Shown: in pieces, positions 1-8,264 of the stretch | Position numbering within the stretch: position 1 is the first letter of the stretch | How the letters are laid out: the number at the start of each line of letters is the position of its first letter | NCBI GenBank assembly: GCA_017503065.1 | Contig: JAFVTT010000012.1 | Coordinates: forward strand, 1-22,405 | Direction of reading: 5' to 3' | DNA from: Bacteroidaceae bacterium | GTDB lineage: Bacteria; Bacteroidota; Bacteroidia; Bacteroidales; Bacteroidaceae | DNA length: 22,405 nucleotides | The notes under the pieces: generated by a model | What the model was told of the DNA's origin: nothing | Databases searched by the model: none | Seen by the model: the letters and a program-made list of their open reading frames with translations, nothing else | Program-made: the position numbers and the translations under genes

Positions 1-1929
1 CAGAACACCATTGCCGCCCTCGACCGCTCGGGACAGTTGCTGAACCGCACCGCCGGAGTGTTCTACGGCCTCAGCCGTTCATGCTCCACACCGGAATTGC
101 AGAACCTGGAGAGCGAACTCTCTCCCCTGCTCTCCGCACATAGCGACTACATGAACATGAACGAGGGACTTTTCCTCCGTGTAAAGACCGTATATGACGG
201 ACAGGACAAACTGAACCTAAACACCGAGGAGAAGCGCCTGCTGGAGAAGACCTACAAGGGTTTCGTGCGTGGCGGTGCCATGCTGGACGATGCCAAGAAG
301 CAGCGCCGTTCTGAGATTAACCAGCAGTTGGCCAAGTTGCAACTTCAGTTCAACCAAAACCTGATGCACGACACTAACAACAGTTACGTTACCGTATCCG
401 ACGCGAAGGAACTGGAGGGACTTCCCGAAGCGGACATACAGAAAGCCGCCGCTCTGGCCGAGCGCACGGGTGCCAAGGGTCAGTACCGCTTCAACATGCA
501 GCGCCCCAGTTGCAACCCCGTGCTCCAGTATGCCAAGAACCGCGACCTGCGCCGCCGCGTGTACGAGATGTACAACAACCGTTGCAACCATGCCGACCAG
601 TACGACAACAAGGCCATATCTGCACAGATAGTGGCCCTGCGACTGGAAATGGCCAACCTGATGGGCTACAAGACCTTTGCCGACATGCAACTGGAGACTC
701 GTATGGCCAAGAAGCCGGAGAACGTCTACAACCTGCTCGACCAGATTTGGAAACCTGCCGTTGAGGCCGCCGAGCGCGAACTGGACGATATCCGCATGAT
801 GATGCGCAAGGACGGCATCAAGGGCGAGCCCAAGCCTTGGGATTACATGTACTATCTGGACAAGGCCAAGCAGGAGAAGTTCAACATCAGCGAGGCCGAG
901 GTTAGCCAGTATCTGGAAATCAACAACGTCATTCAGGGCATATTCTGGACGGCCAACAAACTCTACGGCCTTTCCTTCCGCGAGCGCACCGAGGACTATC
1001 CCCAGTACCACAAGCAGCAACAGAGTTGGGACGTGATAGACAAGAAAGGCAACCTCATTGCCATCTTCTATAGCGACTACTATCCGCGCGACGGCAAGGG
1101 TGCCGGTGCATGGTGCGGTCGTTTCCGTCCTCAGTCCTATGATGGTGCCATGCGCGTGCAGCCCATCGTCACCAACGTGTGCAACATGACACTGCCCACC
1201 GAGGAGGGAGGACCTGCCCTGCAGACTGTGGACAACGTGCTGACCATGTTCCACGAGTTCGGCCACGCCCTGCATTCATTCTTCCGCGACGTGCAGTATG
1301 AGGGTACCGGCGGTGTGGAGCGCGACTTCGTGGAACTGCCCTCACAGATAAACGAGCACTGGGCCTTCGAACCCGAGGTGCTCCGCCAATATGCCCGCCA
1401 TTACCGCACTGGCGAGGTAATCCCCCAGGAACTGGTGGAGAAGATAGATGCCAGCAGCAAGTACGGACAGGGCTTTGCCACCGTGGAGTATCTTGCCGCT
1501 TCCTACGTGGACCTGGATCTGCACTACCTTACCGAGATGCCCAAGAAACTGGACGTGATGAAGTTCCAGGCGGAGAAGATGCGCAAGCGCGGCATGCCCT
1601 CGCAGATACTGCCCCGATACAGCGTGACCAACTTCTCCCACACCATGGGTGGAGGCTATAGCGCCGGCTACTACAGTTACATCTGGGCAGAGGTTCTGGA
1701 TGCCGATGCCTTCGAGGCCTTCAAGGAGACTGGCGACATCTTCAACCAGCAGGTGGCAGAACGCTTCCTCACCGAGGTGCTCACCCCCGGCGGTATCCTG
1801 CCCGGCGACGAGATGTACCGCCGCTTCCGCGGTCGCGACCCCAAGATTGACGGTCTTCTGCGCAACCGTGGTTTCCTGCAGGCACAACCCGGTCAGAAGG
1901 TTTCCACCGAGAACAAGGCAGGAAACTAA
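1..1929 (+). CDS. dcp: M3 family zinc metallopeptidase (peptidyl-dipeptidase Dcp-like), 5' end outside window
   Basis: The reading frame is open from base 1, so the N-terminus lies upstream; 642 residues are visible. It contains the M3 zinc motif HEFGH at window codons 418-422, inside MFHEFGHALHSFF. The third zinc ligand is very likely the Glu of DFVELPSQ at codon 445. HTMGGGYSAGYYSY near codons 546-559 matches the conserved C-terminal substrate-binding loop of the family. Dcp enzymes remove C-terminal dipeptides from oligopeptides; they are soluble and act in the cytoplasm or periplasm. The location cannot be judged here because any signal peptide is missing. A TTG at base 37 is not a start, because family-like sequence (NTIAALDRSGQLL) precedes it in frame. 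The gene ends in TAA and is followed within 5 bp by a structured repeat. Oligopeptidase A/thimet-type members of M3 are the alternative, but the length and motifs favour Dcp. Confidence 0.93.
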   Translation, partial: QNTIAALDRSGQLLNRTAGVFYGLSRSCSTPELQNLESELSPLLSAHSDYMNMNEGLFLRVKTVYDGQDKLNLNTEEKRLLEKTYKGFVRGGAMLDDAKKQRRSEINQQLAKLQLQFNQNLMHDTNNSYVTVSDAKELEGLPEADIQKAAALAERTGAKGQYRFNMQRPSCNPVLQYAKNRDLRRRVYEMYNNRCNHADQYDNKAISAQIVALRLEMANLMGYKTFADMQLETRMAKKPENVYNLLDQIWKPAVEAAERELDDIRMMMRKDGIKGEPKPWDYMYYLDKAKQEKFNISEAEVSQYLEINNVIQGIFWTANKLYGLSFRERTEDYPQYHKQQQSWDVIDKKGNLIAIFYSDYYPRDGKGAGAWCGRFRPQSYDGAMRVQPIVTNVCNMTLPTEEGGPALQTVDNVLTMFHEFGHALHSFFRDVQYEGTGGVERDFVELPSQINEHWAFEPEVLRQYARHYRTGEVIPQELVEKIDASSKYGQGFATVEYLAASYVDLDLHYLTEMPKKLDVMKFQAEKMRKRGMPSQILPRYSVTNFSHTMGGGYSAGYYSYIWAEVLDADAFEAFKETGDIFNQQVAERFLTEVLTPGGILPGDEMYRRFRGRDPKIDGLLRNRGFLQAQPGQKVSTENKAGN

Positions 1930-1932
1930 AAG

Positions 1933-2032
1933 AACGGAAAGGTGAAATCTGCGAGTAAGCGAGAGCAATCAAACTTGTTTGAATTGCCGAGCGGAAGCAG
2001 ATTCAAGACGACGAAGTCGGATTAAATCGGAA
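1933..2032 (+). repeat. Repeat family C, copy 1 (3'-flanking, two hairpins)
   Basis: It starts 4 bp after the peptidase stop codon and shares with 22060-22180 the blocks CTGCGAGTAAGCGAGAGCA, CCGAGC-GAAGCA and GGATTAAA. Hairpin 1 (1969-1982) is TCAAAC-TT-GTTTGA. Hairpin 2 (2009-2019) is CGAC-GAA-GTCG. Both stems have different sequences but stay paired in the second copy. Confidence 0.75.
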
Positions 2033-2043
2033 AACATCTACTT

Positions 2044-2120
2044 GTAGGGACACGGCATGCCGTGTCCGAAAACAGAGCCACGGAAGCAAGCAAAACGGAC
2101 ACGGCATGCCGTGTCCCTAC
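2044..2120. repeat. Repeat family A doublet, copy 1 (20-bp palindrome pair)
   Basis: Two copies of the perfect palindrome GGACACGGCATGCCGTGTCC (2048-2067 and 2097-2116) are separated by a spacer of the form CGAAAACAGAGCCAC...AACG. The outer ends GTAGG and CCTAC make the whole unit an inverted repeat. The organisation resembles REP doublets/BIMEs. No transposase is present in the window. Confidence 0.85.
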
Positions 2121-2124
2121 AACA

Positions 2125-2172
2125 CCGAGCGGAAGCAGATTCAAGACGACGAAGTCGGATTAACTCGGAAAG
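2125..2172 (+). repeat. Repeat family C, partial copy
   Basis: This is only the 3' half of element C, nearly identical to 1987-2034. It includes the CGAC-GAA-GTCG hairpin at 2147-2157. Doublet A (2044-2120) sits between copy 1 and this fragment, as if A were inserted with a partial duplication of C. Confidence 0.65.
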
Positions 2173-2204
2173 GTTTTATCTGTATAGTCGTTTTCAGTTT
2201 ACAT

Positions 2205-2402
2205 CATACCCCCTCCCCCTACGGGTACTCCCCCTGTCTCAGGGGGAGATAGTGGCAACAGCGTTCCTTGCCGCTTTGTCCACCTAAGATAGGGGGCGAA
2301 GAGTGTCTTTAGAAGAAGCACTGAATGTGCTTCTGTACCCTCTGAGGGGAGTACTCCCCAGTGCGACGCTGGACAGAGGAGCAAAGCGACGGAGGGGGTA
2401 TG
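2205..2402. repeat. Repeat family F with embedded L hairpin element, copy 1
   Basis: The ends are a perfect 12-bp inverted repeat, CATACCCCCTCC (2205-2216) and GGAGGGGGTATG (2391-2402). Inside is a GC-rich hairpin CTCCCCCTG-TCT-CAGGGGGAG, then CTAAGATAGGGGG. After that comes an L element with the inner helix AGAAGCAC/GTGCTTCT at 2314-2321/2327-2334, loop TGAAT, and a middle helix AGAGTGT/ACCCTCT that has one mismatch. Together with the C and A elements it fills the 518-bp gene-free gap 1930-2447. Confidence 0.7.
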
Positions 2403-2447
2403 ACAGTTTTCCGTTTTCACCTTTCCGTTTTCCGTTCTAAGTCCCCC

Positions 2448-3860
2448 ATGCGCACATACATCGCCATAGACCTGAAGTCCTTCTATGCCTCTGTGGAGTG
2501 CATAGAGCGTGGCCTTGATCCGCTCACCGCCCTACTGGTGGTGGCGGACGAGAGCCGCACGGACAAGACCATCTGCCTGGCTGTCACCCCGGCACTGAAG
2601 GCTTATGGCATCTCCGGACGTGCCCGCCTGTGGGAAGTGCGCCAGCGTGCCGGACACCTCAACTACATCGTCACTCCGCCTCGCATGGGGCTTTATCTGG
2701 AGTATAGCAAGAGGGTGACGGACGTGTACCTGAAATACGTTGCCCCCGAGGACCTGCACCGCTACTCCGTGGACGAGGTGTTCATGGACGTCACCGACTA
2801 CATGTTCCTCTACAAGGTGTCCGCACACGAACTTGCCATCCGCATCATCCGCGACGTGCTCCGCACTACGGGCATCACCGCCACGGCCGGCATAGGCGAG
2901 AACATGTATCTGGCAAAGGTGGCCATGGACATCGTGGCAAAGCGCATCCCTGCCGACAAGGACGGGGTACGCATAGCCGAACTGACAGAGAGCGAGTACC
3001 GCCGCCAACTATGGCACCACCGCCCCCTTACCGACTTCTGGCGCGTGGGACGGCGGACGGCAGAGAAACTGGCCAAATACGGAGTCACCACCATGGGGCA
3101 ACTGGCACGCATGTCGCTCTCCAGCGAAGCGCTCCTGTACAAACTCTTCGGTGTCAATGCCGAACTGCTCATCGACCATGCCTGGGGATGGGAGCCGTGC
3201 CGCATCAGCGACATCAAGGCATACCGTCCGAAGTCGTCCTCCGTGTCCAGCGGACAGGTACTGAACCGTCCCTACTCTGCCGACAAGGCACGCGTAGTGG
3301 TGCGCGAGATGGCAGAGGCCCTGGCTCTCGACCTCCTGTCCAAGCACCTGCTCACCCCGCAGATTATCCTCACCATAGGTTACGACATGGAGAGCCTTGT
3401 CCGAGAGGACATCCGTTGCCTCTACCACGGTCCTGTCACCACCGACCACTACGGTCGCCAGGTTCCGGCACATGCACACGGAAGCCAGAACCTGCCCCTA
3501 ACCACCTGCTCCGCACACCACATCACCGAGGCTGCCATGCAACTCTACGAGCGCATCATCAACCCCATCCTGCTTGTCCGCCGCATAAACATCACCGCGG
3601 CCAATGTGGTGTCGGAGGACGAAGGCATGCACCATGCAAAAGGAGGTGCCGTACAACTGGACCTTTTCAATGACATGCCCGAACATGACAATGCACCCGC
3701 TCCCCAGGACGCCCCGGACAGCAAGGAGAGACGGCTGATGGAGGCTTCCCTTGCCATACGCAAGCGCTATGGCAAGAACGCCCTGCTGAAGGGCGTGAAC
3801 TTCGACGAAGGCGCCACAGGGCGCGAACGCAACAGCCAGATAGGAGGACACCGCAAATGA
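2448..3860 (+). CDS. Y-family DNA polymerase (DinB/UmuC-like translesion polymerase)
   Basis: A 470-residue protein beginning MRTYIAIDLKSFYASVE. Asp8 is the first metal-binding aspartate, and SVDE at residues 107-110 supplies the catalytic Asp109/Glu110 pair of the palm domain. GIGENMYLAK and the following region match the rest of the palm and thumb; the little-finger domain follows. Y-family enzymes copy past damaged template bases in the cytoplasm, with low fidelity. ATG 2448 is chosen because the polymerase fold starts immediately. The frame is open upstream to 2361, but those 29 codons are translation of repeat F and an AACGGAAA-type tract. The 4-nt ATGA overlap with the next gene, a YolD-like protein, indicates translational coupling; YolD-UmuC pairing is common in Firmicutes and Bacteroidetes. 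DinB versus UmuC subtype is not resolved. Confidence 0.92.
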   Translation: MRTYIAIDLKSFYASVECIERGLDPLTALLVVADESRTDKTICLAVTPALKAYGISGRARLWEVRQRAGHLNYIVTPPRMGLYLEYSKRVTDVYLKYVAPEDLHRYSVDEVFMDVTDYMFLYKVSAHELAIRIIRDVLRTTGITATAGIGENMYLAKVAMDIVAKRIPADKDGVRIAELTESEYRRQLWHHRPLTDFWRVGRRTAEKLAKYGVTTMGQLARMSLSSEALLYKLFGVNAELLIDHAWGWEPCRISDIKAYRPKSSSVSSGQVLNRPYSADKARVVVREMAEALALDLLSKHLLTPQIILTIGYDMESLVREDIRCLYHGPVTTDHYGRQVPAHAHGSQNLPLTTCSAHHITEAAMQLYERIINPILLVRRINITAANVVSEDEGMHHAKGGAVQLDLFNDMPEHDNAPAPQDAPDSKERRLMEASLAIRKRYGKNALLKGVNFDEGATGRERNSQIGGHRK

Positions 3861-4042
3861 ACGACTACGAAGACATCATCAACCTTCCCCACTGGAACCC
3901 CACGGGGCGCCGGCGCATGAGTATGGAGGCTCGTGCGGCGCAATTCGCTCCCTTTGCTGCGCTGAAGGAAGGAGAAAGCAACGATAAACAAGAAACACCG
4001 GATTGCCAGCCTTTTGTTGATACGACAACAGAGGAGTGTTGA
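3857..4042 (+). CDS. YolD-like protein, short and apparently truncated
   Basis: A 61-residue product. The first ~37 residues (MNDYEDIINLPHWNP... MSMEARAAQFAPFAAL) match the conserved N-terminal signature of YolD-like proteins, small partners encoded next to UmuC-type polymerases. Their biochemical role is poorly defined. Family members usually run past 100 residues. Here the similarity stops after FAAL; the tail is low-similarity sequence that enters a 22-bp tandem repeat and ends at its first/second unit boundary. The start codon overlaps the polymerase stop (ATGA), so co-translation is likely. I read this as a C-terminally truncated YolD, possibly nonfunctional; a naturally short variant is the alternative. 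Confidence 0.7.
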   Translation: MNDYEDIINLPHWNPTGRRRMSMEARAAQFAPFAALKEGESNDKQETPDCQPFVDTTTEEC

Positions 4043-4080
4043 TACGACAACAGTGGAGTGTTGATACAACAACAAAATAA
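4016..4080. repeat. 22-bp tandem repeat, three units
   Basis: Units start at 4016, 4038 and 4060 with the core GTTGATACGACAACAG-GGAGT; the third is degenerate. Each unit contains short GTTG/CAAC complementarity. The first unit encodes the tail of the truncated YolD-like protein. Three adjacent units without unique spacers do not make a CRISPR. Confidence 0.85.
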
Positions 4081-4104
4081 TACCGTCACCGATACCACAT
4101 ACGC

Positions 4105-5220
4105 ATGATACTCACATCACTGCTCATCATATGCCTGCTTTCGCTTGTATCCGACGTGTACCTTTGGTACAGAGTGGCACGTCACTGGCCCGCGCCATGG
4201 CGCTATATGCACTGGATTCCCCTGTGCATAGTGTCTGTTCTCATAGTCATGATGCTTACCGGTATCATGTTCACGTGGATATTCAGCCTTGGCATATATC
4301 TTTTTCTCCTTGCATGCCTGCCGCGTTGGTTCCATGCCATCACGGCCCTTTTGCGCATGCCACGGGCAGGAATGGCGGTGCGCATAATGCTCGTTGCCGT
4401 GGGGCTCTATGGCATAACATTCGGTTGGAAACGGCTTGTCGTCAGGGAAACTGAGGTCGCGAGCCACGCACTCCCACCCTCCTTCCAAGGTTTCCGCATA
4501 GCACATATCTCCGACCTGCACCTTGGCACATACTCTTCTGAACCGGAGATGGTGGAGAAAATAGTAAAAATAATAAACGAAGCCTCGCCCGACCTCATAG
4601 TATTCACAGGCGACATCGTCAACACCTCTCCCCGGGAACTACGTCCCTTCACGGAAACCCTCGCCCGCCTCAAAGCACACTACGGCGTTATCTCCATCAT
4701 GGGAAACCACGACTACTGCACCTATGGTCCCAAGAAGTCGGCATCCGAACCTCTGGCCATGCAGGAGGAAATTATAGCCATGCAGAGGCAGATGGGCTGG
4801 AACCTGCTAATGAACGGACATGCAGTCCTGCACAACGCCACCGACTCCATTGCCGTCATCGGTGTGGAAAACGACGGGCATCCGCCCTTCCCTGCCCGTG
4901 CCGACCTCGAGAAAGCAACATCCGGCCTAACGGCAGAGTGCTACAAGATTCTGCTTACCCACGACCCCTCGCACTGGCGCCGTGCCGTACTGAACCACAC
5001 AAACATCGCCCTCACCCTCTCCGGCCACACCCATGCCATGCATCTGCGCATAGCCGGTTGGTCACCCTCCGCCCTGCTCTTCTCCGAATGGGGAGGCCTC
5101 TACAAAGAAAACGGCCAGTACCTGCATGTCAACACGGGTACCGGCTCCAACATTCCTTTCCGTTTGGGCGCATGGCCCGAGATAACAATCATCACCCTCA
5201 CATCGGCAGACGCACGGTGA
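4105..5220 (+). CDS. Membrane-anchored calcineurin-like metallophosphoesterase
   Basis: A 371-residue protein. Hydrophobic segments at roughly residues 1-20, 38-58, 58-78 and 92-108 form an N-terminal membrane domain. A metallophosphatase domain follows, with all the usual motifs: ISDLHLG (D137, H139), TGDIV (D170), GNHD (200-203), LLTHDP (H286) and GHTH (307-310). These ligands bind a two-metal centre that hydrolyses phosphoesters. The arrangement resembles the YkuE/YaeI-like branch, some members of which act on lipid-linked substrates; the real substrate cannot be told from sequence. It starts at ATG 4105, 24 bp after the tandem repeat. The last 23 bp overlap the 3' end of the convergent histidine kinase gene, so the two transcripts must be antisense over that region. 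Confidence 0.9.
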   Translation: MILTSLLIICLLSLVSDVYLWYRVARHWPAPWRYMHWIPLCIVSVLIVMMLTGIMFTWIFSLGIYLFLLACLPRWFHAITALLRMPRAGMAVRIMLVAVGLYGITFGWKRLVVRETEVASHALPPSFQGFRIAHISDLHLGTYSSEPEMVEKIVKIINEASPDLIVFTGDIVNTSPRELRPFTETLARLKAHYGVISIMGNHDYCTYGPKKSASEPLAMQEEIIAMQRQMGWNLLMNGHAVLHNATDSIAVIGVENDGHPPFPARADLEKATSGLTAECYKILLTHDPSHWRRAVLNHTNIALTLSGHTHAMHLRIAGWSPSALLFSEWGGLYKENGQYLHVNTGTGSNIPFRLGAWPEITIITLTSADAR

Positions 5221-6403
5221 AGCGTGCACCTTTGGTGCCGTCGGCATAGGTTTTGTTTTCCACACCTATCAGGCCTCCGTGGTTGCTCACTATCTGACGG
5301 CATACGGCCAAGCCTATGCCCTGACCTCCTTCCTTGGTGGTGAAGAACGGGGTGAAGATATTGTCCACCACTTCCTGCGATATGCCGCCTCCGTTGTCCT
5401 CTATGGACATCACCACATGACGGCCGTTTTCGGACAGAGCCACCTTCACCCTTATTTCCGTTGTCTCCGTTTCCGAAGCGTTCTTAATCAGGTTTATCAA
5501 CACCTGTTGTATCTGCGAAGAATCCAGGCGAATAAAGATTTCGGCACATTGCACATCGTACTCCACATGGCAGTCCTCCCTGAGCACTGAGGCACACATG
5601 CGCTGAAAGTCTTCCATCAACCTCCCAACGCTAACATTCTCTAAGTCAGGATGTGGTATATTGGACACCATGCGGTACCTCTGTACAAAATCCATCAACC
5701 CGTTGGCACGCCTGCTTATGGTGGACAGCACCATCTGCACCTCCTCGTCGCGGTATCTCTCCCCCGCCCCTTCGTTTGAAAGATTCTCTGCCAAGGTGTT
5801 GGATAGCGATACTATCGGAGCCAGCGAGTTCATTATCTCGTGCGTCAGTACACGGATAAGTTTCTGCTGGACCTCTATCTCTCCTTGCTCCAGTATGCTT
5901 GCCACACTCTGCAGGCTATATAATATATAAGGTATACCGCTTACGAACACCTGCGTGCGTGAAGCGGCATATTGCCTTTCCTCGCCCTCCTTGCTGACAT
6001 AGGATACCAGTTGCGATGGTCCACGTTTCAGCCCTCTCAGTTGCAGGGGCAGGGAATGATGAAGCACGGCCAGTTGGTCGAGGTTGTCAAAGCGGAATCC
6101 GCACAGTCCGTCTATGGCTGCCTTGTTCATCCATCGCACGCGTCCGTTCTCGTCCGTGGCAATAAGTATGGCATCCACCTTGGAAAGCATGGCATCGTAG
6201 AGATGCGAATCGCTCACATGCTGGTGTTCCGACTCACGGAACTCACGTATCACGGCATTTATCTCCTCTGCCATACGACGTTCCTCGCCGTGCAGATGCT
6301 CCAGCGAGTATTGCAAACTGAAATCACGCATCCGCACCGACTCCAGCATCTGCCTGAGCCTGCGTGTGCTCTTGTTATAGAAGATATTCTGCAGAAATCC
6401 CAT
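5198..6403 (-). CDS. Cytosolic PAS-domain sensor histidine kinase (NtrB-like)
   Basis: A 401-residue protein without a predicted membrane segment or signal peptide. A coiled N-terminus leads into a PAS-like domain (~residues 65-170). The phosphoacceptor helix follows with LTHEIMNSLAPI (His188). The HATPase domain has the N box LINLIKNASE (Asn308), G1 box DNGGG (336-340), F box FTPFFTTK (350-357) and G2 box GGQGIGL (359-365). It should autophosphorylate on His188 and pass phosphate to the response regulator encoded just upstream on the same strand. Absence of membrane segments suggests a cytoplasmic signal or a partner protein. The 455-bp gap between regulator and kinase is filled by repeats, so co-transcription would have to read through strong hairpins. 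The 3' end overlaps the metallophosphatase gene tail to tail. Confidence 0.93.
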   Translation of the reverse strand: MGFLQNIFYNKSTRRLRQMLESVRMRDFSLQYSLEHLHGEERRMAEEINAVIREFRESEHQHVSDSHLYDAMLSKVDAILIATDENGRVRWMNKAAIDGLCGFRFDNLDQLAVLHHSLPLQLRGLKRGPSQLVSYVSKEGEERQYAASRTQVFVSGIPYILYSLQSVASILEQGEIEVQQKLIRVLTHEIMNSLAPIVSLSNTLAENLSNEGAGERYRDEEVQMVLSTISRRANGLMDFVQRYRMVSNIPHPDLENVSVGRLMEDFQRMCASVLREDCHVEYDVQCAEIFIRLDSSQIQQVLINLIKNASETETTEIRVKVALSENGRHVVMSIEDNGGGISQEVVDNIFTPFFTTKEGGQGIGLAVCRQIVSNHGGLIGVENKTYADGTKGARFTVRLPM

Positions 6404-6427
6404 TTCCGTTTACTTATTTTCCTGCTT

Positions 6428-6503
6428 GTAGGGACACGGCATGCCGTGTCCGTTGTGCTTGCTTCTATGGTTCTGTTTCGGACACGGCATGCCGTGTCCC
6501 TAC
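6428..6503. repeat. Repeat family A doublet, copy 2
   Basis: Palindromes at 6432-6451 and 6480-6499, with GTAGG/CCTAC ends. The spacer is the reverse complement of the copy-1 spacer, so this element lies in the opposite orientation. It sits 25 bp upstream of the kinase start codon. Confidence 0.85.
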
Positions 6504-6520
6504 TTGTAAGTCTTGTCAGT

Positions 6521-6645
6521 AGTAACCACTCCCTCCCCTTGTGGGCGAGCAAGGTCTTCAGAAGAAGCACCGAATGTGCTTCTGTGCCTTGGGAGGGGAG
6601 AACTTTCCAGTTCGACGCGCGGACAGGCTGGGGAAGGGTCCGTCA
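6521..6645. repeat. Long repeat L, copy 2 (nested hairpins)
   Basis: Nested pairing is visible. CTCCCTCC at 6529-6536 pairs with the GGAGGGGAG end near 6592-6600. CAAGG (6550-6554) pairs with CCTTG (6587-6591). AGAAGCAC (6563-6570) pairs with GTGCTTCT (6576-6583) around the loop CGAAT. The tail GAACTTTCCAGTTCGACGCG and GGACAGG is shared with the copy at 11627-11755. Confidence 0.7.
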
Positions 6646-6660
6646 CTTTTACGTTTTCAT

Positions 6661-6782
6661 CATACCCCCTCCCCCTTCGGGTACTCCCCCTGTCTCAGGG
6701 GGAGAAAGCTGGATGGGAACATTTCCTCTAACTTTGTCCCTCTAAGATAGGGGGACGAGGAGCAGAGCTCCGGAGGGGTATG
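6661..6782. repeat. Repeat family F, copy 2 (without L insert)
   Basis: It begins CATACCCCCTCC and ends GGAGGGGTATG (one G fewer than copy 1). It has the same CTCCCCCTG-TCT-CAGGGGGAG hairpin and the same CTAAGATAGGGGG block as 2205-2402, but lacks the nested L hairpin. Confidence 0.7.
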
Positions 6783-6807
6783 TTTGTTTTCCGTTTTCCG
6801 TTTTCTC

Positions 6808-6843
6808 CTCTCCCTCCCTCACAGGGAGGGCCGGGGAGGGTCT
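6808..6843 (-). repeat. Repeat family E, copy downstream of the response regulator gene
   Basis: CTCCCTCCCTCACAGGGAGGG followed by CCGGGGAGGGTC. The GGGTC end points to the 3' end of the regulator gene at 6859, the same polarity towards coding sequence as the other copies. The hairpin could help end regulator transcription, but there is no T-tract. Confidence 0.6.
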
Positions 6844-6858
6844 TCCTCTCTCTCTCTT

Positions 6859-8214
6859 TTATATCCCATGCTTGTCTATCTTCCTATACAACGCATAGCG
6901 TGTGATGCCCAAGAGTTCGGCGGCCTGTTTCATATTGCCATTGGCCTGTTCCAGGGCCTTGCGTATTGCCAGGCGTTCTATGTCTTCCAGATTCAGCGTA
7001 TTGTAGATGTTCTCTGGCTTTGCCTGCTTCATGCTCTCGGACACGAGGGGCGACTGAGGGTCTATAATCCACCTTTCCACACTATGCTGGAGTTCACGCA
7101 CGTTGCCATACCACGAATGTGCCATCAGTTTGGCCTGCTCGCGTGCGGAGAAATCCCTTACCTCTCCACCATGCTTCTCGGCATAACGTGCGAGGAAGTG
7201 CCTGGCCAAAAGCATGATGTCCTCGCCTCTTTCCCTCAATGGCGGGATGTGCATCTCTATGGTGTTCAAACGATATAGCAAGTCCTCGCGGAAAGTTCCC
7301 TCCGCCACACGTTCCTTCAGATTGGCATTCGTTGCCGCCAGAATGCGTATGTCCACCCTCTGCACCTGGTTTGAACCTACGGGAGACACCTCGCGCCTCT
7401 CTATCACGGTGAGCAACTTCTGCTGCATTGGCAAGGAGAGGTTTCCTATCTCGTCCAGGAACAACGTACCGCCGTTTGCCTGCTGAACCCTGCCCTGCTT
7501 GGCGGTATGTGCACCGGTGAAGGCTCCCTTCACATGACCGAACAGTTCACTATCAAACAGTTGTTCGTGCACACACCCGAGGTCGATGGACACAAAGGGT
7601 TGGTCGGCCCTGGGGGAAAGCCTGTGCAGTTCCCTTGCCAGCACATCCTTGCCGGTACCGTTTTCTCCCGTTATCAGCACATTGGCATCAGTCCTGGCCA
7701 CCCTGCCCATGCGCGACTTGAGTTCCAGAATCTGCGGCGACTCGCCTATGAAGTTGCTAACCTCGGGCAACGCTTCCTCTGCCTTCTGGTCTTCAGACTC
7801 CTGGGCCTGGATCTGCGCCATCCTGCTTCGCTTCATGTCCACGGCAGAGTGCACCACCTCCAGCATCTTCCTGTTGTCCCATGGCTTGGCAATGAAATCC
7901 AAGGCTCCGGCCCTGATGGCCCTTACCGTCTTTTCCGTACTTATATATGCCGTCATGAAGACCACCACACTCGTGGGGTCGTGTTCCAATATACGTGCCA
8001 ACCATTCGTATCCCTCCTCGCCGCTCACCATGTCCTTGCGGAAGTTCATGTCCAGCAGAATCACGTCGGGCTGGAAACTGTCCATGAACTCTATGATGCG
8101 CTCCGGGTTGGTTATCACCCGAATGGCGTCCACCCATGGTTTCAGCAGCATGTTCAACGACAGGAGAATATCCTGATTGTCATCTACAATCAATATCTTG
8201 CCTCTACATTCCAT
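6859..8214 (-). CDS. NtrC-family sigma-54-dependent response regulator
   Basis: A 451-residue protein. The receiver domain (~5-125) has the acidic pair Asp11/Asp12, phosphoacceptor Asp55 (VILLDMN), Thr88 and Lys110. The AAA+ domain (~155-390) has Walker A GENGTGKD (183-190), the sigma-54 contact loop GAFTGA (230-235) and Walker B GTLFLDEI (249-256). The C-terminus (NGNMKQAAELLGITRYALY) is a Fis-type helix-turn-helix. Phosphorylation should drive oligomerisation and ATP-dependent opening of sigma-54 promoters. The kinase lies downstream on the same strand. The divergent pump operon has a full-consensus sigma-54 promoter with palindromes upstream, so it is the obvious target. The ATG at 8212-8214 gives a complete receiver domain. 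Confidence 0.96.
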   Translation of the reverse strand: MECRGKILIVDDNQDILLSLNMLLKPWVDAIRVITNPERIIEFMDSFQPDVILLDMNFRKDMVSGEEGYEWLARILEHDPTSVVVFMTAYISTEKTVRAIRAGALDFIAKPWDNRKMLEVVHSAVDMKRSRMAQIQAQESEDQKAEEALPEVSNFIGESPQILELKSRMGRVARTDANVLITGENGTGKDVLARELHRLSPRADQPFVSIDLGCVHEQLFDSELFGHVKGAFTGAHTAKQGRVQQANGGTLFLDEIGNLSLPMQQKLLTVIERREVSPVGSNQVQRVDIRILAATNANLKERVAEGTFREDLLYRLNTIEMHIPPLRERGEDIMLLARHFLARYAEKHGGEVRDFSAREQAKLMAHSWYGNVRELQHSVERWIIDPQSPLVSESMKQAKPENIYNTLNLEDIERLAIRKALEQANGNMKQAAELLGITRYALYRKIDKHGI

Positions 8215-8264
8215 GAAGTTATGTATTCAAAAAGTTTGCGCCCAGGTTTACGAACGCTTGCGGA

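Noticed and set aside
217..1275. Long minus-strand open frame (352 codons) opposite the peptidase gene
   Set aside because: Shadow of the coding strand: composition repeats Val/Leu/His/Gly as expected from reversed codons, no recognisable domain, and the plus strand is a clear M3 peptidase.
2048..2067. The 20-bp palindrome as a transcription factor operator
   Set aside because: It occurs in oriented doublets with a conserved spacer and ends, often far from promoters and after genes, which fits a dispersed repeat element better than an operator.
2361..2447. N-terminal extension of the Y-family polymerase
   Set aside because: The extra 29 codons are the end of repeat F plus an AACGGAAA-type tract; the polymerase fold begins at MRTYIAIDLKSFY.
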